Assembly (NCBI GenBank): GCA_007124075.1
Contig: SLFV01000457.1
Location: 1-7,137 of the forward strand
Length of the DNA: 7,137 nucleotides
Direction: 5' to 3'
From: Roseimaritima sp.
Lineage (GTDB): Bacteria; Planctomycetota; Planctomycetia; Pirellulales; Pirellulaceae
Below are positions 5,918 through 7,137 of this stretch, piece by piece; positions within the stretch are counted from its first letter, which is position 1, and every line of letters begins with the position of its first letter. The notes beneath the pieces were generated by a model. It saw only the letters and a program-made list of their open reading frames with translations. It did no database searches and was not told where the DNA came from. The position numbers and the translations under genes are program-made.

Positions 5918-6114
5918 TTGCGTAAACAATCCCGGCTGGCGGCCAGTTGGAAAGGGGAGGCTAACCCGGAGAAGGGCTTCGCCAAAGCACCAAAACGTCG
6001 AGAGGCCGGATAGGGGCAGATCGCTCTTTTCACGGGACTTGGGGCCGGGCAAGATGCACGTCTGGCGATCGTATGTTACAGTCCAGGTAATCCGCAAGTG
6101 ATGAATCGCCTACG

Positions 6115-6164
6115 GCTTTCGCACTCGCTTTCGCGGGATCTCTCGAGGCGCGGGATCGGGAGAG
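6115..6164. repeat. Short direct repeats upstream of the PDZ gene
   Basis: GCTTTCGC occurs at 6115-6122 and 6127-6134, a 12-bp period. CGCGGGATC occurs at 6132-6140 and 6149-6157, a 17-bp period, and overlaps the second copy of the first repeat. CTCTC (6140-6144) is complementary to GAGAG (6160-6164). The cluster lies about 60-110 nt before the PDZ start codon, where regulator-binding sites would be expected, but no known operator is recognised. Confidence 0.35.
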
Positions 6165-6207
6165 GCATGCCTTTGATTGGAGTTGGTTTTTGGTTCGGTT
6201 TTGCAAT

Positions 6208-6212
6208 GGAGG
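6208..6212 (+). promoter_or_regulatory. Strong ribosome-binding site GGAGG of the PDZ gene
   Basis: GGAGG lies 9 nt before the ATG at 6222. An ATG at 6206 overlaps this site but is out of frame and leads only to an eight-codon frame ending at TAA, so 6222 is the start. Confidence 0.7.
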
Positions 6213-6221
6213 ATCGATCGA

Positions 6222-7137
6222 ATGAACGTTAATCTCAGCCTGATCGCCATGCTGTGGTGCGGCATTGCCTCGTGGCCCCCATTGGGTTTCGGGCAGGCAG
6301 CGGGACCGCTGCAGCAATTGCAGGATCGAGTCCGCGCCAGGGTGCAGGGCTCGCCGGTTCTGGGCCCGCTGCTGGACCCCGTGCAAACCGTCGCCCCGCC
6401 AGGCGCGACGATCAATCGGCCTACCTTGGGATTCATTGCGGAGGAACAAGACCAGGATGGGGAACGTCCCGCCGGGGTGTATGTTCAGGAGGTCAATCCT
6501 GGGGGTGCCGCCCAGCAGGCGGGATTTCAGGTTGGTGATCAAATCGTCCAGGTCGGGCAGCAGCAGGTCGGGCGGATCGAGGACCTGACCGACTGGATTT
6601 TGACTCAAGCGGCGGGCCAGCAAGCCGATGTTGTGCTGCGTCGTGGCGAGCAGCAGATTCGCACCAAGGTAACGCTGCAGTCCGCCGCTGGCACCCCCGC
6701 ACCCGGGACGATGCTGCCGGTCGACCCGCGATCCCTGCCGGCAGCGCCGCTTGCTGGCACGCAGGATGGTCAGGCAGGCGCGTCGACACACGGACGATTG
6801 GGCGTCGTCGTGGAGCAGGACCCCACGGTCTTTGGGCAAGGGCGGGCCATGATCGTGAACCTTGTTCCCAATTCGCCCGCCGCCATCGCGGGCCTGCAAA
6901 TCGGCGATGCGATCCTGGCAATTGATGACTCCGTAATTGGGGGAGCTGCTCAGTTGCAGCAGCACATGCGAGCAACTCGGGCTGGGCAGGAAGTCCAGGT
7001 TCGCTATCTCCGAGAGGGACAGGAAAATACCGTCCGGCTGACCTTAATGGGCCCCGAGCCCCAGGCGATGGCTCCACGAGCGACTCTTCCACCGCAGATC
7101 CAAGCCGCTGAAAGCGAGCGTGTACCCTCGGAATCAC
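6222..7137 (+). CDS. Exported protein with two PDZ domains (3' end outside the window)
   Basis: The visible part is 305 residues and is still open at the right edge. Residues 1-26 are hydrophobic and end in GFGQA, a plausible signal-peptidase site after A26, although the N-terminus lacks the usual Lys/Arg. A Pro-rich linker leads to PDZ domain 1 (about 67-152: TLGFIAEE, then VNPGGAAQQAGFQVGDQIVQV and VVLRRGEQ). A second Pro/Ala/Gly-rich linker (153-188) leads to PDZ domain 2 (about 191-276: RLGVVVEQ, VPNSPAAIAGLQIGDAILAI, VRYLREGQ). Both match the HtrA/DegP-type PDZ pattern V-x-PxSPAxxAGLxxGDxI. No trypsin-like protease or other enzyme domain comes before them, so this is not a standard HtrA; a protease, peptidase or anchoring domain could still follow beyond the window. 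PDZ domains bind C-terminal or unfolded peptides, so a periplasmic or cell-surface binding role is inferred. Confidence 0.85.
   Translation, partial: MNVNLSLIAMLWCGIASWPPLGFGQAAGPLQQLQDRVRARVQGSPVLGPLLDPVQTVAPPGATINRPTLGFIAEEQDQDGERPAGVYVQEVNPGGAAQQAGFQVGDQIVQVGQQQVGRIEDLTDWILTQAAGQQADVVLRRGEQQIRTKVTLQSAAGTPAPGTMLPVDPRSLPAAPLAGTQDGQAGASTHGRLGVVVEQDPTVFGQGRAMIVNLVPNSPAAIAGLQIGDAILAIDDSVIGGAAQLQQHMRATRAGQEVQVRYLREGQENTVRLTLMGPEPQAMAPRATLPPQIQAAESERVPSES

Larger units (their letters stand above)
5544..6221. other. 678-nt divergent intergenic region without a convincing gene
   Basis: This gap separates the divergent coiled-coil (minus) and PDZ (plus) genes. Its left part (about 5570-5710) is AT-rich and should hold the promoter of the coiled-coil gene, although no clear -35/-10 pair was found. 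TGGCGAAT (5667-5674) is complementary to ATTCGCCA (5741-5748). The middle (5790-5946) contains several short hairpins, including CTGG-CGG-CCAG at 5936-5946, and the right part (6115-6164) contains direct repeats. The open frames of 60-118 codons here have no family motifs and no good ribosome-binding sites. I read it as regulatory DNA plus a possible dispersed repeat or RNA element. Confidence 0.5.

Noticed and set aside
5790..5946. CRISPR array, RNase P, tmRNA or SRP RNA in the hairpin-rich stretch
   Set aside because: The repeats are not identical, there are only two units with no regular spacers, no cas genes are present, and I did not find the conserved core sequences of those RNAs.
5666..6033. 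Overlapping open frames of 115 (plus) and 118 (minus) codons in the intergenic region
   Set aside because: Neither has a ribosome-binding site or a recognisable motif, both are Arg/Ala-rich, and the hairpin structure of the DNA explains the region better.
6030..6965. Long minus-strand open frame (311 codons) opposite the PDZ gene, and another from 7137 to 6493
   Set aside because: The plus strand has a strong ribosome-binding site, leader and two clear PDZ domains. The minus frames are Arg/Pro/Leu-rich, without motifs, as expected from GC-rich codon shadow.

Overview
The window looks like planctomycete DNA, most likely from a Pirellulaceae-type organism. Its GC content is moderate to high, and it carries a sulfatase-fold protein, a DapL-type aminotransferase, and a secreted-looking protein with two PDZ domains. 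Genes are short and loosely packed, and Shine-Dalgarno sequences vary in strength. This assignment is an inference from gene content; no marker gene is present.

Layout from left to right. (1) At the left edge is the possible start of a minus-strand gene (1-47), divergent from a GTG-started plus-strand gene (187-1320). The latter encodes a sulfatase/alkaline-phosphatase-fold protein whose catalytic residues appear to be missing. A T-tract hairpin terminator (1456-1479) follows it, and a longer upstream inverted repeat overlaps that hairpin. (2) A minus-strand gene pair runs from 3659 down to 1502: an LL-diaminopimelate aminotransferase-like gene (dapL), then 49 nt later a trimeric-class purine nucleoside phosphorylase. 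The phosphorylase carries several residues typical of methylthioadenosine phosphorylase. (3) A divergent plus-strand PfpI/DJ-1-family gene (3865-4404) is preceded by a plausible promoter. It converges on (4) a minus-strand gene for a 361-residue, largely coiled-coil protein of unknown function (5543-4458). (5) A 678-nt stretch without a convincing gene (5544-6221) holds several short hairpins. Two of these share a downstream motif and form a degenerate tandem repeat; the stretch may be a copy of a dispersed intergenic element. Ahead of the last gene are two overlapping sets of short direct repeats. (6) A plus-strand gene starts at 6222 with a strong ribosome-binding site and runs off the right edge. 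It encodes an exported protein with two PDZ domains and no protease domain in the visible part.

The genes do not form an obvious single pathway. The only likely operon is dapL plus the phosphorylase: DapL makes LL-diaminopimelate for lysine and peptidoglycan, and the phosphorylase salvages purine nucleosides or possibly methylthioadenosine. I saw no CRISPR array, tRNA, rRNA, transposase, integrase or defence system. The most interesting items are the apparently dead sulfatase-fold protein, the mixed PNP/MTAP active site, and the repeated hairpin element at 5790-5917.
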